50,138 nt of DNA from Nanobdellota archaeon (GCA_027858295.1 JAQICZ010000012.1:1-50138), one strand, 5' to 3'. Counted from the stretch's first letter, positions 8,121 to 17,128 are shown. Made by a program: numbers and translations. The notes: generated by a model from the letters alone, not told the origin.

Positions 8121-8771
8121 TTATAATTCAATTTCTAAATTTTCCACTTCTTCTTTTTCTGTAAGTAAATCAATTATTGTTATTTCCAAAAGATAAGTGC
8201 CAGAGTCATATTCGTCTAACTCAAGATTTATATTATAATGTAATTTACTTTGGGATTCATCAATATTCTCTACACAATTGGGGATTGAAGAGCAAAATCC
8301 TTTATCAATTCCAACATCCCAACTATTTACCCAAAGATTATTTCCATCTTCATCATATAATTTTTCGTAAATATGGATTTTGTAATAATTATCTTGTACT
8401 ACTCCAACAACAGAATAAGGTACTTTCCAAAAATAATTATTAACTTCTTCTATTTTATCGGTAAAAATATGTGGAGAATTATATTTTGGGGTAATTTCAC
8501 TTTTTTCTACTGAATTATTTTTTAATATTTCTTCATTCTTGTCCTCTTTGTTTTCAATTACTTTTTCAACTTCTTCATCTCTATCACAAATACTATTTGA
8601 GTTTTGGTCTAAACAACATTCAATTCCAACTTTTATGTAAGGAGAATTACAAATAATTTCATTTTGAGGATTGTTATTTGAATTTGAGATTAAAACAATA
8701 GCAAGAACTACAATGGCAACAATAGAAACACCAATCCAAAGATAATTATTATTTTTCTTTTTGTCTACCAT
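8121..8771 (-). CDS. Single-pass membrane protein with extracellular domain (twin-module gene)
   Basis: 216 residues. A basic N-terminus (MVDKKKNNN) and one transmembrane helix (YLWIGVSIVAIVVLAIVLI) are followed by an Asn-rich linker. Next comes the short motif YIKVGIECCLDQNSNSICDR, a Cys-containing segment of a type I associate with DPANN surface proteins. An acidic linker and a beta-rich C-terminal domain complete the protein. Its ATG lies one base after the stop of the 47-aa gene, so the two form an operon. The equivalent gene in twin module 2 (17,455-18,492) has the same position and N-terminal layout but an unrelated-looking ectodomain. Function unknown. Confidence 0.75.
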   Translation of the reverse strand: MVDKKKNNNYLWIGVSIVAIVVLAIVLISNSNNNPQNEIICNSPYIKVGIECCLDQNSNSICDRDEEVEKVIENKEDKNEEILKNNSVEKSEITPKYNSPHIFTDKIEEVNNYFWKVPYSVVGVVQDNYYKIHIYEKLYDEDGNNLWVNSWDVGIDKGFCSSIPNCVENIDESQSKLHYNINLELDEYDSGTYLLEITIIDLLTEKEEVENLEIEL

Positions 8772-8772
8772 T

Positions 8773-8916
8773 TTATTGTTTATTTTTTATATTATTTAAA
8801 CCTGATCTTTCAATTGAAATTATTATGCCCCAATAATAAATATCTTCTTTTGTAATATTTTTTACTCCTCGTTCATTCAATTCTTTTTTTATTTCTGATA
8901 TTGTAAGCTTATTCAT
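8773..8916 (-). CDS. 47-aa conserved microprotein (paralog of 18,494-18,640)
   Basis: Too short for the ORF track. It reads MNKLTISEIKKELNERGVKN, then ITKEDIYYWGIIISIERSG. The 48-aa protein at 18,494-18,640 shares most positions, including KEDIYYWGIIISIER. The conservation lies in this frame, with substitutions mainly conservative, which supports translation. No transmembrane helix is evident; the N-terminal half could form an HTH-like helical pair. It is the first gene of an operon with the membrane protein at 8121-8771 (1-bp gap), downstream of a palindromic promoter region. Function unknown; a regulator or toxin-antitoxin-like partner is possible. Confidence 0.7.
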   Translation of the reverse strand: MNKLTISEIKKELNERGVKNITKEDIYYWGIIISIERSGLNNIKNKQ

Positions 8917-8977
8917 TTTAATACATTAATTAATGCAATATATTGTATTTAAATCTTACTGCACTAATTAATGTAGT
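8917..8977. promoter_or_regulatory. Divergent promoter with inverted-repeat operator
   Basis: This 61-bp gap separates the 47-aa gene from the AbrB-like gene. TACATTAATTAATGCA and its near-inverted copy TGCACTAATTAATGTA flank a central TTGTATTTAAATC, a TATA-like box usable in one or both directions. Each half is itself nearly palindromic. The arrangement fits autoregulation by the adjacent AbrB-like protein; this is inference. Confidence 0.6.
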
Positions 8978-9151
8978 ATGGTAGAAGTAAAATTACAGGA
9001 AAGAGTTTCGAAGCAAGGGAAGAATGAGTATAAGACTTATGTCGTGACCTTGCCGAAGATTATAATTGAGGCGATTCCGAATTTAGCTAAGACGAAAAAG
9101 TTTGATGTTGAAGTTGATGATGGGAAGATTGTTTTGATTCCTAAGAAATAA
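8978..9151 (+). CDS. 57-aa AbrB/SpoVT-like DNA-binding protein
   Basis: Too short for the ORF track. The layout is that of a swapped-hairpin AbrB domain: basic start (VKLQERVSKQG), then TYVVTLPKIIIEA with the conserved T-LPK turn, then KKFDVEVDDGKIVLIPKK as the closing strand pair. Such proteins bind operator DNA as dimers and are common antitoxins and regulators. It is divergent from the 47-aa/membrane-protein operon across the palindromic promoter, so it probably controls both sides. In twin module 2 this position is taken by a winged-helix regulator. Confidence 0.75.
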   Translation: MVEVKLQERVSKQGKNEYKTYVVTLPKIIIEAIPNLAKTKKFDVEVDDGKIVLIPKK

Positions 9152-9202
9152 TTATATAGTAATGTTCTCAAGATTTAAATAATATCAATTGTATTGATTA
9201 AC

Positions 9203-9427
9203 ATGGAAGAAGAAACCCAGATTCAAATATTGATAAGTTCAATCATTGCATTAATTATTAATTTATCTTTTTCGATTACTCAAATTTTAAAAGAAGCCCT
9301 TACAGACATACCTTCAGTTGCAGGCTATGAATGGTTACATCCTTTCTTAATAATGTGCTTTTTTATTGCAGAGATTGCTGGGATTTATGGTTTATTATTT
9401 AAAATTTTAAATTTCGGAAATAATTAA
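9203..9427 (+). CDS. Small two-helix membrane protein
   Basis: About 74 residues. The start is the ATG at 9203; the track start at 9194 is a TTG, and a TATA-like AGATTTAAATAA lies about 22-33 bp before 9203. Two hydrophobic segments are visible (ILISSIIALIINLSFSI and PFLIMCFFIAEIAGIYGLLF), joined by a loop. The next gene begins 2 bp after the stop, so they form a pair. Family not recognised. It is cargo specific to twin module 1. Confidence 0.6.
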   Translation: MEEETQIQILISSIIALIINLSFSITQILKEALTDIPSVAGYEWLHPFLIMCFFIAEIAGIYGLLFKILNFGNN

Positions 9428-9428
9428 T

Positions 9429-9869
9429 ATGGGAAATAAGGAAGTAGATTTATGGTCAATTGAAAGTCAAATTTATCCCATTTTGGATGCAAAAATGATG
9501 AGGAAAGAATTTTCGTTTAAAGATGAATTTGATTTAGGAGGTAATCAAAAGTTTTCCATAGCAGTTAATTCTAAAAATGGCTCTCCAGTTTCATTGCATC
9601 AACAATTTAATTCAAATGATATAGATTTTAAGATGGATTTTAGAAGTGACAAGGATAATTGGTTTAGAACAGATAATCAATCTCATGATTATTTGCATTT
9701 TCATTTAGAAAGTGGTGGACAACTATTTGATGATAGAATTAAGATGTCTGAAACAAATACTATTTCTGGATTAATTTCAGAAACTTTTGAAAAGGCTTCA
9801 AATATAATCTCTTGGAAGTTTCCAAGTTTCTTGGTTGTTTCTGGGACAGGTTTTGTTGGAACTGCTTAA
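9429..9869 (+). CDS. Hypothetical soluble protein with HFH motif
   Basis: 146 residues, no signal or membrane helix. Not recognised with confidence. The segment FRTDNQSHDYLHFHLESGG has a DN...HD...HFH pattern that loosely recalls TumE/DUF6516-type toxin-like proteins (RYDN...HxH), but this is a weak resemblance. It begins 2 bp after the small membrane protein and is probably co-translated with it. With the AbrB-like gene nearby, a toxin-antitoxin or defence role is conceivable but unproven. Confidence 0.55.
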   Translation: MGNKEVDLWSIESQIYPILDAKMMRKEFSFKDEFDLGGNQKFSIAVNSKNGSPVSLHQQFNSNDIDFKMDFRSDKDNWFRTDNQSHDYLHFHLESGGQLFDDRIKMSETNTISGLISETFEKASNIISWKFPSFLVVSGTGFVGTA

Positions 9870-9877
9870 AAAAGATA

Positions 9878-10447
9878 TTAGTTCTCGAATAAATATTTTC
9901 TTACTTCCCGAATTAAGAATAAGATAGCCCAAGAAGCAAGAAAAGTTAGAATTAATTTTGTAACTCCTGACCAAAATTCAGGCTTTATTATTGGTTTAAC
10001 ATCTCTTCTTCCATATTCTACCACAATGGTTTTATTTTCTGCAATAAGGTCTCCAATATTAAAACTATTGCTTCCCTCTTGAATTAAAGTTTTTACTCCA
10101 AGATTCAAGTTTACAATTTCACAATATTTCCCTTCAGAGGTTATGTTAAATAGTTTAGTCTCTTCTCCATTTGTTAGTTGGGTACTATAAGGATATGACT
10201 TAGAACCTCCAGAATCTATGAAACAAAATTTATAATGGTCTGACCTGAACGGAATATTAATTATTTGCCTCAGAGAACATTTTAGAGATGGACAATCATC
10301 ATCCAAAGCCATAGCATTACCTCTTTTTTCAAACTGATAATTATTTGGATTAATTGAAGAAAAAATCCAAAGATAAATTAAAAGGGGTACTACTACGATT
10401 AAAAAGAATTTCCAACAAATTTTTTTAATCGTATTATTCTTTCTCAT
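9878..10447 (-). CDS. Two-helix membrane protein with Cys-containing ectodomain
   Basis: 189 residues. N-terminal helix KFFLIVVVPLLIYLWIF, then an extracytoplasmic domain with paired Cys (DDCPSLKCSLRQ, YKFCFIDSGG, GKYCEIVNL), then a C-terminal helix (LILTFLASWAILFLI) and a basic tail. The even number of ectodomain Cys suggests disulfides. The start ATG follows a TATA-like AAATATATAAAAAAGG on the minus strand. It is convergent with 9429-9869 and lies just inside the right border of twin module 1. Family not recognised. Confidence 0.6.
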   Translation of the reverse strand: MRKNNTIKKICWKFFLIVVVPLLIYLWIFSSINPNNYQFEKRGNAMALDDDCPSLKCSLRQIINIPFRSDHYKFCFIDSGGSKSYPYSTQLTNGEETKLFNITSEGKYCEIVNLNLGVKTLIQEGSNSFNIGDLIAENKTIVVEYGRRDVKPIIKPEFWSGVTKLILTFLASWAILFLIREVRKYLFEN

Positions 10448-10486
10448 AAAAAAATAAAGGTTGCCTTTTTTATATATTTAATCATC

Positions 10487-10735
10487 TGCGAAAGCCAAAC
10501 TATATATCCGCAGGATTAGGAACTCCCTATCAATGAAAAATTTGCGTGAGTGAAACGAACCTTTTATCCTTGGTTATGCGAAATTTTAATTTCGTTTGTT
10601 TTTTGGTTGTGGTCGGATAAAAGAAGTTCTTATATTTTTGTCTAAGACAAAAACTATTTGTCCGAAGGACTGCGGGCTTATCTCTCGTCTCGTTGGGGTG
10701 GGAAAGAAAAGAAAAATTAAAATTTGGGCGAAGCC
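10487..10735 (+). repeat. Right-border repeat of twin module 1 (copy j1)
   Basis: About 250 bp matching 19,867-20,112 over its length, with high identity by eye. The first part (10,494-10,579) has the size and arm layout of the attC-like sites: GCCAAAC ... GTTATGC cores and complementary arms CAGGATTAGG / CCTTTTATCCTTGG. It is followed by hairpin CGAAATTTTAATTTCG. The last part (10,672-10,722) is the inverted partner of 8008-8078. The track ORF 10,596-10,832 lies in it and is not supported. Confidence 0.65.
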
Positions 10736-10821
10736 AAGCAACAAGTTGGCGGAAGAAGTTTTCTATTTGTTCTATAGGCTTTGCAGTGGAAGTGGGCTCG
10801 TTCCTTGTGGAAAGATTAATT

Positions 10822-11346
10822 TTATTTTATAATTTCTAAGATTATACTGATTATAAAAAAGGCTGAGATTACTATAATTGTTGGGAGGTTGATTTTTAAC
10901 TTGGCTTTCCTGCCCATTAGGAGGATTAGTATTCCGGTTATTCCGGCTGAGATTGCGCCGCCGATTCCGAGGATTGAGGTGAAGCTGATTATTTGGAAGT
11001 ATTCGGTTATAATGTAGAGGGCTAGGGGAACCAGGGAGGTGTAAATGAAGGTTTGTCTTTTGGAAGCTCTGACGTCTAGGGAAAATGTGTCTTTTAGGGC
11101 GAAGGATAGGCCTAAATATGCGGTGAGCATTGTGAAGATTCCGAGGATGATTAGAATTGAACCAAAAGACAGGGTTGCGACTTTGGGAACTTTTTCTCCG
11201 AAGACTCCGAGGACGGTTGCTGAAAATATTGTGTAGAGGATTATCGGGATTAGGCTTCCGAAGATGATTGCTTTTTTTAGGAGGTGTTGATGGATGTTGC
11301 TGTGAAAATCATTAAGAAATGTTTCAGGAAAGCATAGAGGAAATAT
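10822..11346 (-). pseudogene. 5'-truncated amino-acid permease
   Basis: The track shows only the last 102 residues, but the frame is open upstream to 11,346 with continuous membrane-protein sequence (KKAIIFGSLIPIILY, SATVLGVFG, FGSILIILGIF, then TAYLGLSFALKDTFSLD). This resembles the C-terminal half of a tryptophan/tyrosine-type (APC superfamily) permease. No ATG is available before the TGA at 11,347-11,349, and the N-terminal half is absent. The break coincides with the start of the IS91-like transposase remnant, so the element probably removed the 5' end. Codon use is GC-richer than the neighbours. Family assignment moderate. Confidence 0.5.
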
Positions 11347-11349
11347 TCA

Positions 11350-12047
11350 CAGGTTGGGGTTATTTGTGTTTTGCATCCGTTTGAAAGGGACCTAGTTTTC
11401 AAGCCACATGTTCATGTGATTGCTACGAATGGCGGATTTGCTGAAGATAATAAGTTTGTAAAATTGGGTTTTATTAGTTACGATTTGTTGCATAAGACTT
11501 GGCAATATAATCTTTTTATGGAGTTAAAAAATATATTTCAAAGAGGATTACCGATTGCTGTTTTGATAAATATCCTAGAGGTTTTGCTTGCTATTTGAAG
11601 CCTGAGGTTATTTGGTCTAATAAATTTTTGTCGAAATATATTGGTAGGTATTTGAGGCATCCTGCGATTGCGAATTCTCGGATTGTTTTTTATGATAGGG
11701 AGATTGTTCGGTTTTATTATTTGGATCACAAGACCAAAAAGAGGGTTATTTGTGAGATGAAGGTTTTTGATTTTATCGCTTCGGTTGTTCAACATATTCC
11801 CAATAAGAATTTTAAGATGATTCGTTATTATGGCTTGTATTCTCGGAAGGGTGTGAAGAAGGTCTGTGAGATTTGTTTACAGTCATCTTTAAAGGAAGAA
11901 GTTTTATTTGCTGAGAATGAGGTTTTTTGGTGTCCTTGTTGTTTTGAGAAGATGATTTTTGTTGCTTATTTCAAGAATCCGCCTGATGATTTGGTTTTAA
12001 GGGTTAAAGATGGAAGGTTTTTTCAGATGGGCACCCGAAGGGCCTAA
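11350..12047 (+). pseudogene. Frameshifted IS91-family HUH transposase remnant
   Basis: Two track ORFs (11,371-11,598 and 11,595-12,047) are one gene broken by a frameshift near 11,560, at a T-run in GCTGTTTTGATAAATAT. Reading the second frame upstream gives DKYPRGFACYLKPEVIW joined to YIGRYLRHPAIANSRIVFYD. Diagnostic Y2_Tnp features are the HUH motif (FKPHVHVIAT), LRHPAIANSRI, and HIPNKNFKMIRYYGLYS with the catalytic Tyr region. A C-terminal CEICL...CPCC zinc-like segment follows. The 5' part including the start is missing, so the element is dead. It lies between the two twin modules. Confidence 0.8.
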
Positions 12048-12207
12048 GTTCGTAGCATACTATTCTCAAGGAAATAATGTTTATGATGGTATTAATGAAA
12101 GAAAATTAAACTCAAAAAGAAATGAAAATGTGATTTCTTGTAAAAATGTTGTGATTGACTTAGATACTATAGATATAAGAGAATGTGAAAAACTTGAAAA
12201 AAATTAA
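12010..12207 (+). pseudogene. Possible gene fragment downstream of the transposase
   Basis: 65 codons overlapping the transposase end in another frame. From about GPKFVAYYSQGNNVYDG on, the composition looks coding (acidic and Asn-rich, like the next genes), but the ATG lies inside the transposase and nothing is recognisable. It may be the 3' end of a gene cut by the IS91-like element. Low certainty. Confidence 0.2.
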
Positions 12208-12336
12208 TCGAATTAAATATAATATTTTCACATAAAATTGTATCTGGTGGCGGATTCCATTATTATATACCTTATACCTTTTTGAATAGCGCCAATATTT
12301 AGGAACCTTTATTAATGGAATTAGCATATCTCAATT

Positions 12337-14268
12337 ATGAATAAAACTAATTTTAATTTTTGGATTCTTTTAATAGTCTTTTTAGGACTATTTCAAACAG
12401 TTTATGCTGGCGATGAGTCATCTATTTCTGTTGAAAACACTGAAATGGATTGTATTTTAGAAAATCATGCAATGTGTAATGGGCAATGTATAGATTTGAG
12501 TAATAATGATTTAAATTGTGGTATGTGTGGTACTGAATGTGAATCTAATTCTCAAAACTGTGTAAATTCAATTTGTATTGAGAATAGTGAAGCTGAATTA
12601 TCTCCTTATAATGAATTTTTAAAATTATTGAAAGATAATTATATTATTAATATTCAAGGAATTAGAAATGATTCTTCAATTCAATATATGTCAATTAATT
12701 TGATAGATGGAAATGTTATTGATGAAGAAAATGATGATGCATATCTTTTATTTGAAGTTGAGCAAGAAACTATTGAAGATATGTTTACAAAAGGAGGCAA
12801 TCTTGGAATAATTTTCTTTAACAAAGTAGTTTCAGGTGAAATTAAAATGACTAAACTTGATAACATAGGTATGTTTGAGAGTATTGGAAATTGGGTTGGT
12901 GGAATCTTTAGTGATAATGATTTAGAAAAAGTAGATTCTTATTCAAAATTTATGGATTTAGAATTGATTAAGTTGAATATGGTTTGTGACATAGATGGTT
13001 CTTATTTTGATTTTGATGAAATTACTTGTTTAAATCTTAAAGGTAATTATGAAAAAGAAAATAATCAATTAATAGTTAATTCTCTAGAAAATTGGGAACT
13101 TGAAAATGAAGAAATTCTTTTCAATAAAAGATTTTTAATTTCAAATGAATCTGATGCTTTAAAAATGCTTGGTGAAGTTATGAATGCAAGAGAAGAAGGT
13201 AAAGTTGCTCAAAATGTTTGGGATAATTTTGGAGTTGGAGATAAATTTAAAGATAGAGTAAATCTTGATGGTTCAATTGATTTAGGAGCTTTTACTGACG
13301 GCATTGGAGATGAAATAGGAAATCTTGATGGTATTGGTGGCTTTGATGATGGTTTAGGTGGAAGAATTGGTGGCTTTGACAATATTGGCGGTTCAACTGA
13401 TTTTGATGATGGTTTAGGTGACATGGGAAATCCTAACGGTGGATTTATGGGTGATGGTTTAGGTAATGATTATAGAGGTAATGGGAATACTGGTGGCTTT
13501 GATGATGGTTTAGGTGGTTTTGGTGATTCTAATAAAGATGGGGGTTATGATGGTCAAATGGGTGGAGACTCAGGTTATGGTGATACTTCAGGTTTAGGTG
13601 GAGCAGCTGGTGCTGGAGCAGGTGGACTTGGTGGAGGTGCTGGTCAAGATACAACTTGGGGTGTGGAAGCTAATCATTTTAGTTATAAACATTCTGGATC
13701 TAGTGGATATGATTCATTTTCTCATCATCAGGAAAGTGTTAGTAATGATAACGGTTTTTCTTCAACTACTGATAAACAATCATTTACAAGTGCAGATGGT
13801 ACAACTACTACAAGAGTTGTTGTAACTCAAACTGATGCAGATGGTAATACAAAAACTTCTTCAACTACTACAACAAAAGATAGTGATGGAAACAGTAAAT
13901 CTACTCAAACTTATACGGAAACAGATTCAGATGGAGAAGTTACTGAACAAGAAACAACTACTAAGAGTGATCCACCAGAAGATGGTGATGATGATAGTTG
14001 TGAACCTGCAGATGGTGAATATCATGATAATTATGTTCCTCCAGGAGAAGCTGAAAAACAATCAGCTGTAGGTAGAGCTATTATGAATGGAGGTCTTGCT
14101 GGTGGAAGTCCTATTGGATATGAACAAGCTGGTGCTGTAGATGGTGTTGGAACTTTCGATCCAAATGGTCTTGGTTGTCAAGATGGTGGATGTACTAATA
14201 GGGAAGTTGGTGTCAAGGTTAATGAAGATAAATTTGATACTGGAAATATTAATCCCGGATTAAAATGA
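12337..14268 (+). CDS. Large secreted Gly-rich surface protein with Cys-rich domain
   Basis: 643 residues. A signal peptide (FWILLIVFLGLFQTVYA) precedes a Cys-rich module (MCNGQCIDL, LNCGMCGTECESN) of the 'NCGxCGxxC' type seen in secreted proteins. A mixed domain (~85-300) follows. Then comes a long Gly/Asp-rich repeat region with units like GGFDDGLGG and GLGDMGN, a Ser/Thr-rich segment (TTTRVVVTQTDADGNTKTS) and an Asp/Cys-containing tail. The layout suits a cell-surface adhesin or sheath protein. A TATA-like CCTTTATTAATGG lies about 20-30 bp before the ATG. The stop overlaps the next gene's ATG by 4 bp, so the two are one operon. Confidence 0.75.
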   Translation: MNKTNFNFWILLIVFLGLFQTVYAGDESSISVENTEMDCILENHAMCNGQCIDLSNNDLNCGMCGTECESNSQNCVNSICIENSEAELSPYNEFLKLLKDNYIINIQGIRNDSSIQYMSINLIDGNVIDEENDDAYLLFEVEQETIEDMFTKGGNLGIIFFNKVVSGEIKMTKLDNIGMFESIGNWVGGIFSDNDLEKVDSYSKFMDLELIKLNMVCDIDGSYFDFDEITCLNLKGNYEKENNQLIVNSLENWELENEEILFNKRFLISNESDALKMLGEVMNAREEGKVAQNVWDNFGVGDKFKDRVNLDGSIDLGAFTDGIGDEIGNLDGIGGFDDGLGGRIGGFDNIGGSTDFDDGLGDMGNPNGGFMGDGLGNDYRGNGNTGGFDDGLGGFGDSNKDGGYDGQMGGDSGYGDTSGLGGAAGAGAGGLGGGAGQDTTWGVEANHFSYKHSGSSGYDSFSHHQESVSNDNGFSSTTDKQSFTSADGTTTTRVVVTQTDADGNTKTSSTTTTKDSDGNSKSTQTYTETDSDGEVTEQETTTKSDPPEDGDDDSCEPADGEYHDNYVPPGEAEKQSAVGRAIMNGGLAGGSPIGYEQAGAVDGVGTFDPNGLGCQDGGCTNREVGVKVNEDKFDTGNINPGLK

Positions 14269-16808
14269 AAAATATAAATCAAAAATTATTGATATTTTGT
14301 ATTGTATTTATTTTATCTTTACATTTTACTTTTGCATGTTATACTCCTACTGGCGCAGTAGGAATTGATTTTGATGAAAATAGTGGAGATAACTTAACAA
14401 TTTGTACTGGTGATTATAGTTATGGTTCATCTAGTACTCATATATTTGAGTTACAAGGAAGTAATTATGTTTTTGATTGTAATAATTCTAATTTTTATGG
14501 TAATTTAACAGGAGCTGATATAGGAACAATGTTTAGAATTACAGGACACCATATTACTATAAAAAATTGTAATATTAATAGTTTTGCTACAGGAATAGAA
14601 GTTTATTATAATGATAATAATATTATAATTGATAATGAATTTTATTCAATTAAAACTATTGATATTTCATTGAATGAAGCAAGTAATAATGTTATAGATA
14701 ACATAACTTCAATTGGTGATTTAATTGATAATGTACATAAATCTATTTATCTTATACGAGCACATAATAATACCATTAGTAATCTTAAGTTATATAATCA
14801 AAGAATTGGATTAAGTGTAGTTGATTCAAATGATAATAATTTTGAAAATGTTTTGATAAATGTTTCATCAACTGGATTTCAACTACAAACTGGAAATAAT
14901 AATTATTTCAACAAGTTTAGAATTTGTAATAATGATTATTCTGGAATTTTTGGTGATGGAGTTAATTTTTTTGGTGATGATGGTCAGGGAAACGTTTTAA
15001 ATAATTCTAATATTTATGGTAATACTCTTGGAATTAGAATTCAGAATGGAAATAAATTAATAATAAATACAAATATATCAGGTTCAACAGATGGAGCTAT
15101 TTCTTTTAGAAATGGTGCAATTAATAATACTCTTTATAATTTAAATATATCAAATAATCCTGGCAAAGGTATTTATTTTTATGGTTATAATTCAATAAAT
15201 AATTTTATTTATAATAATTATTTTTCAAATAATTCTCAAAATATTGATTTAGTATATACAGAGAATACTCCCAATTATTTTAATACTACTAAAACACCTG
15301 GAACTAATATTATTGGAGGTGCAAATATTGGTGGTAATTATTATGATGATTATGTTGGTACAGATTCGGATTCAGATGGAATTGGTAATGTAAGTTATGA
15401 TTTGGGTTATGGTATTTATGACTTTTTGCCTTTGACTAATAATCAAAGTGTAGTAATTGTACCAAGTAAAGATATTAATGTTTCATTTAATTCAAATAGT
15501 ATTGATGAGGGAGATTTTGTAGAAATTGAAGTTAATTTTTCAAGTTTTAATAATCCAACTAATATTTCAATTAATTTTGGTGATGGGAATGTTTCAATTT
15601 ACAATTCTCAAAGTTCTCCTTTTTATGTAAATCATACTTTTATTGATGATGGGAGCTTTGATCTAAATATTAGTGTTTATGATAATGTTGAGACTATTAG
15701 TGATTTGACAAGTATTACTGTGTTAAATACTGCTCCTTTTGATTTGAGTTTTGGTCAACAAATGAATCAAGATTCGTCTTATTCATTTCAACCTACATTC
15801 TTAGATAATGGAACTGATGATTCTCATACTGTTTTTGTTTTTTGGGGCGATGGTAGTAATTCAAGTCTATTTGTTGATGGAAGTAATGCAATCTCTCATA
15901 ATTATTCAAGTGATGGAAGTTATAATATTAATTTTTCAATTATTGATGATAGTGATTTAAGTTCTTCTTTTTTAGATTTTGATGTTACATTGAATGATGA
16001 TGAATTTGAAATCTTTAATAATCAAACGATTACTCTTGGGACAAATGCTTCTTTAGAATTATTTATTAAATATATTAATTCTGAGAATATTAATATTACT
16101 TGGGGAGATAGTACTAATACATTTGATAATAATGAGGCAAATGGGAGCTCATATTCACACAATTATACAGCCTTTGGTAATTATACTGTTAATGCAACAT
16201 TAGTTGGTTGTAGAGCAGGAGGATTATGTATAACTGCTAATGAATACACAGCAACTATATGGGTAAGTGTTATTGGTTATGGTGATGGTATAGTTAATGG
16301 AGTGGAGGCTTGTGATATAACAAATTTTGCTGGGAAGAGTTGTTCTACTTATGGTCATAATACGGGGAGTTTAACCTGTAATGCTGGTGTTATTGATAGT
16401 TCGGCTTGTTCAACTGCGAGTACTGGTGGAGGGGGTTCTTCCAGAACATATAACGAGGTAGTTGATGAAATTAATAGTACATTAATTAATAAAACTGGTT
16501 TGGATAAAAAAAATAGTTCTAAATTTAACAATTTAATTGAACTTATTAATCAAACTATACCTTCTTTAATTAATGTAACAATTCCTATTGTTGAAAATAA
16601 ATCAATCATTTTTGATTTTACCCCTTTTATTAATCCCATTTTTGATTTCTTTGAAATTGATTTTATAGATGAAGAATATAATTTTAAACCTAGATTATCT
16701 TTAATCTTAAATCAATATAAAAATGAAATAAATTGGAATGAAGAAGGAGAAATTTATGATTTCAAAAAAAATATATCTTTGATATTTAATCAATGGGTGC
16801 AAGAATAA
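14265..16808 (+). CDS. Secreted beta-helix and PKD-repeat surface protein
   Basis: 847 residues. A signal peptide (LLIFCIVFILSLHFTFAC) leads into a right-handed beta-helix of NosD/PbH1 type (~60-380), very rich in Asn with rungs such as NNIIIDNEFYSI and NGNKLIINTNISG. Three PKD-like beta domains follow, marked by NFGDGNVS...VNHTFIDDGSFDL, FWGDGSNS...SHNYSSDGSYNI and TWGDSTN...SHNYTAFGNYT. Then comes a Cys-rich VNGVEACD motif, a Gly/Ser hinge (STGGGGSSR) and an Asn-rich helical tail. No C-terminal membrane helix is obvious. It probably acts outside the cell with its operon partner, for attachment or glycan contact. Function is inferred from domains only. Confidence 0.78.
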   Translation: MKNINQKLLIFCIVFILSLHFTFACYTPTGAVGIDFDENSGDNLTICTGDYSYGSSSTHIFELQGSNYVFDCNNSNFYGNLTGADIGTMFRITGHHITIKNCNINSFATGIEVYYNDNNIIIDNEFYSIKTIDISLNEASNNVIDNITSIGDLIDNVHKSIYLIRAHNNTISNLKLYNQRIGLSVVDSNDNNFENVLINVSSTGFQLQTGNNNYFNKFRICNNDYSGIFGDGVNFFGDDGQGNVLNNSNIYGNTLGIRIQNGNKLIINTNISGSTDGAISFRNGAINNTLYNLNISNNPGKGIYFYGYNSINNFIYNNYFSNNSQNIDLVYTENTPNYFNTTKTPGTNIIGGANIGGNYYDDYVGTDSDSDGIGNVSYDLGYGIYDFLPLTNNQSVVIVPSKDINVSFNSNSIDEGDFVEIEVNFSSFNNPTNISINFGDGNVSIYNSQSSPFYVNHTFIDDGSFDLNISVYDNVETISDLTSITVLNTAPFDLSFGQQMNQDSSYSFQPTFLDNGTDDSHTVFVFWGDGSNSSLFVDGSNAISHNYSSDGSYNINFSIIDDSDLSSSFLDFDVTLNDDEFEIFNNQTITLGTNASLELFIKYINSENINITWGDSTNTFDNNEANGSSYSHNYTAFGNYTVNATLVGCRAGGLCITANEYTATIWVSVIGYGDGIVNGVEACDITNFAGKSCSTYGHNTGSLTCNAGVIDSSACSTASTGGGGSSRTYNEVVDEINSTLINKTGLDKKNSSKFNNLIELINQTIPSLINVTIPIVENKSIIFDFTPFINPIFDFFEIDFIDEEYNFKPRLSLILNQYKNEINWNEEGEIYDFKKNISLIFNQWVQE

Positions 16809-16901
16809 TAATAATCTTATAATTAAAATATATGTTGTTGAAACAGGTAAATATGTGATGCTTGTAGTGTTCTTTTTCTTTAAATTTCTTTCTATTAAAA
16901 G

Positions 16902-16916
16902 GTAACAAATTGTTAC
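16902..16916. promoter_or_regulatory. 15-bp perfect palindrome, possible operator
   Basis: GTAACAAATTGTTAC is a perfect inverted repeat about a central A. It sits just before TTACTTAAAGTG, a TATA-like box for the small membrane gene at 16,937, where a repressor could block transcription. No regulator is assigned. Confidence 0.35.
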
Positions 16917-16936
16917 TTAAAGTGACACATAAGGTA

Positions 16937-17128
16937 ATGAAAATGAAAATGTCATTATGTTTTACAACAATGTTATACAGATATTTTAATTTTGGTATAA
17001 TCATATATTTTTTAGCACTATTATTAGGAATTAGATTTTTCAATATCTATATTGATATTATGATAGGTCTAATATTAGGATATATTACGTTTAATTATTT
17101 AAAAAAGTTGAATTCTGCAAGAAAATAA
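16937..17128 (+). CDS. Possible small two-helix membrane protein
   Basis: About 63 residues from the ATG at 16,937; ATGs at 16,943 and 16,949 are also possible. The track start at 16,910 is a TTG inside the palindrome. Hydrophobic segments FGIIIYFLALLLGI and IDIMIGLILGYITF precede a basic C-terminus (KKLNSARK). It is supported only by a TATA-like box and a membrane-like composition. It ends 24 bp before attC-like site b. The antisense ORF 16,786-17,043 is less likely. Confidence 0.4.
   Translation: MKMKMSLCFTTMLYRYFNFGIIIYFLALLLGIRFFNIYIDIMIGLILGYITFNYLKKLNSARK

Noticed and set aside
7898-8131. 77-aa minus ORF sharing PPSSPNLKRKIKTL with the ORF at 17,099-17,353
   Set aside because: Both lie in the terminal repeat of the twin modules; no start signal and the frame is not kept outside the repeat.
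10596-10832. ORF similar in translation to 19,981-20,232 (RIKEV, DCGLISR)
   Set aside because: The similarity extends over the whole 250-bp repeat, including non-coding parts and hairpins, so it reflects DNA repetition rather than a protein.
13598-14071. Two plus ORFs rich in Leu/Gln
   Set aside because: Alternate frames of the repeat region in the Gly-rich surface gene.
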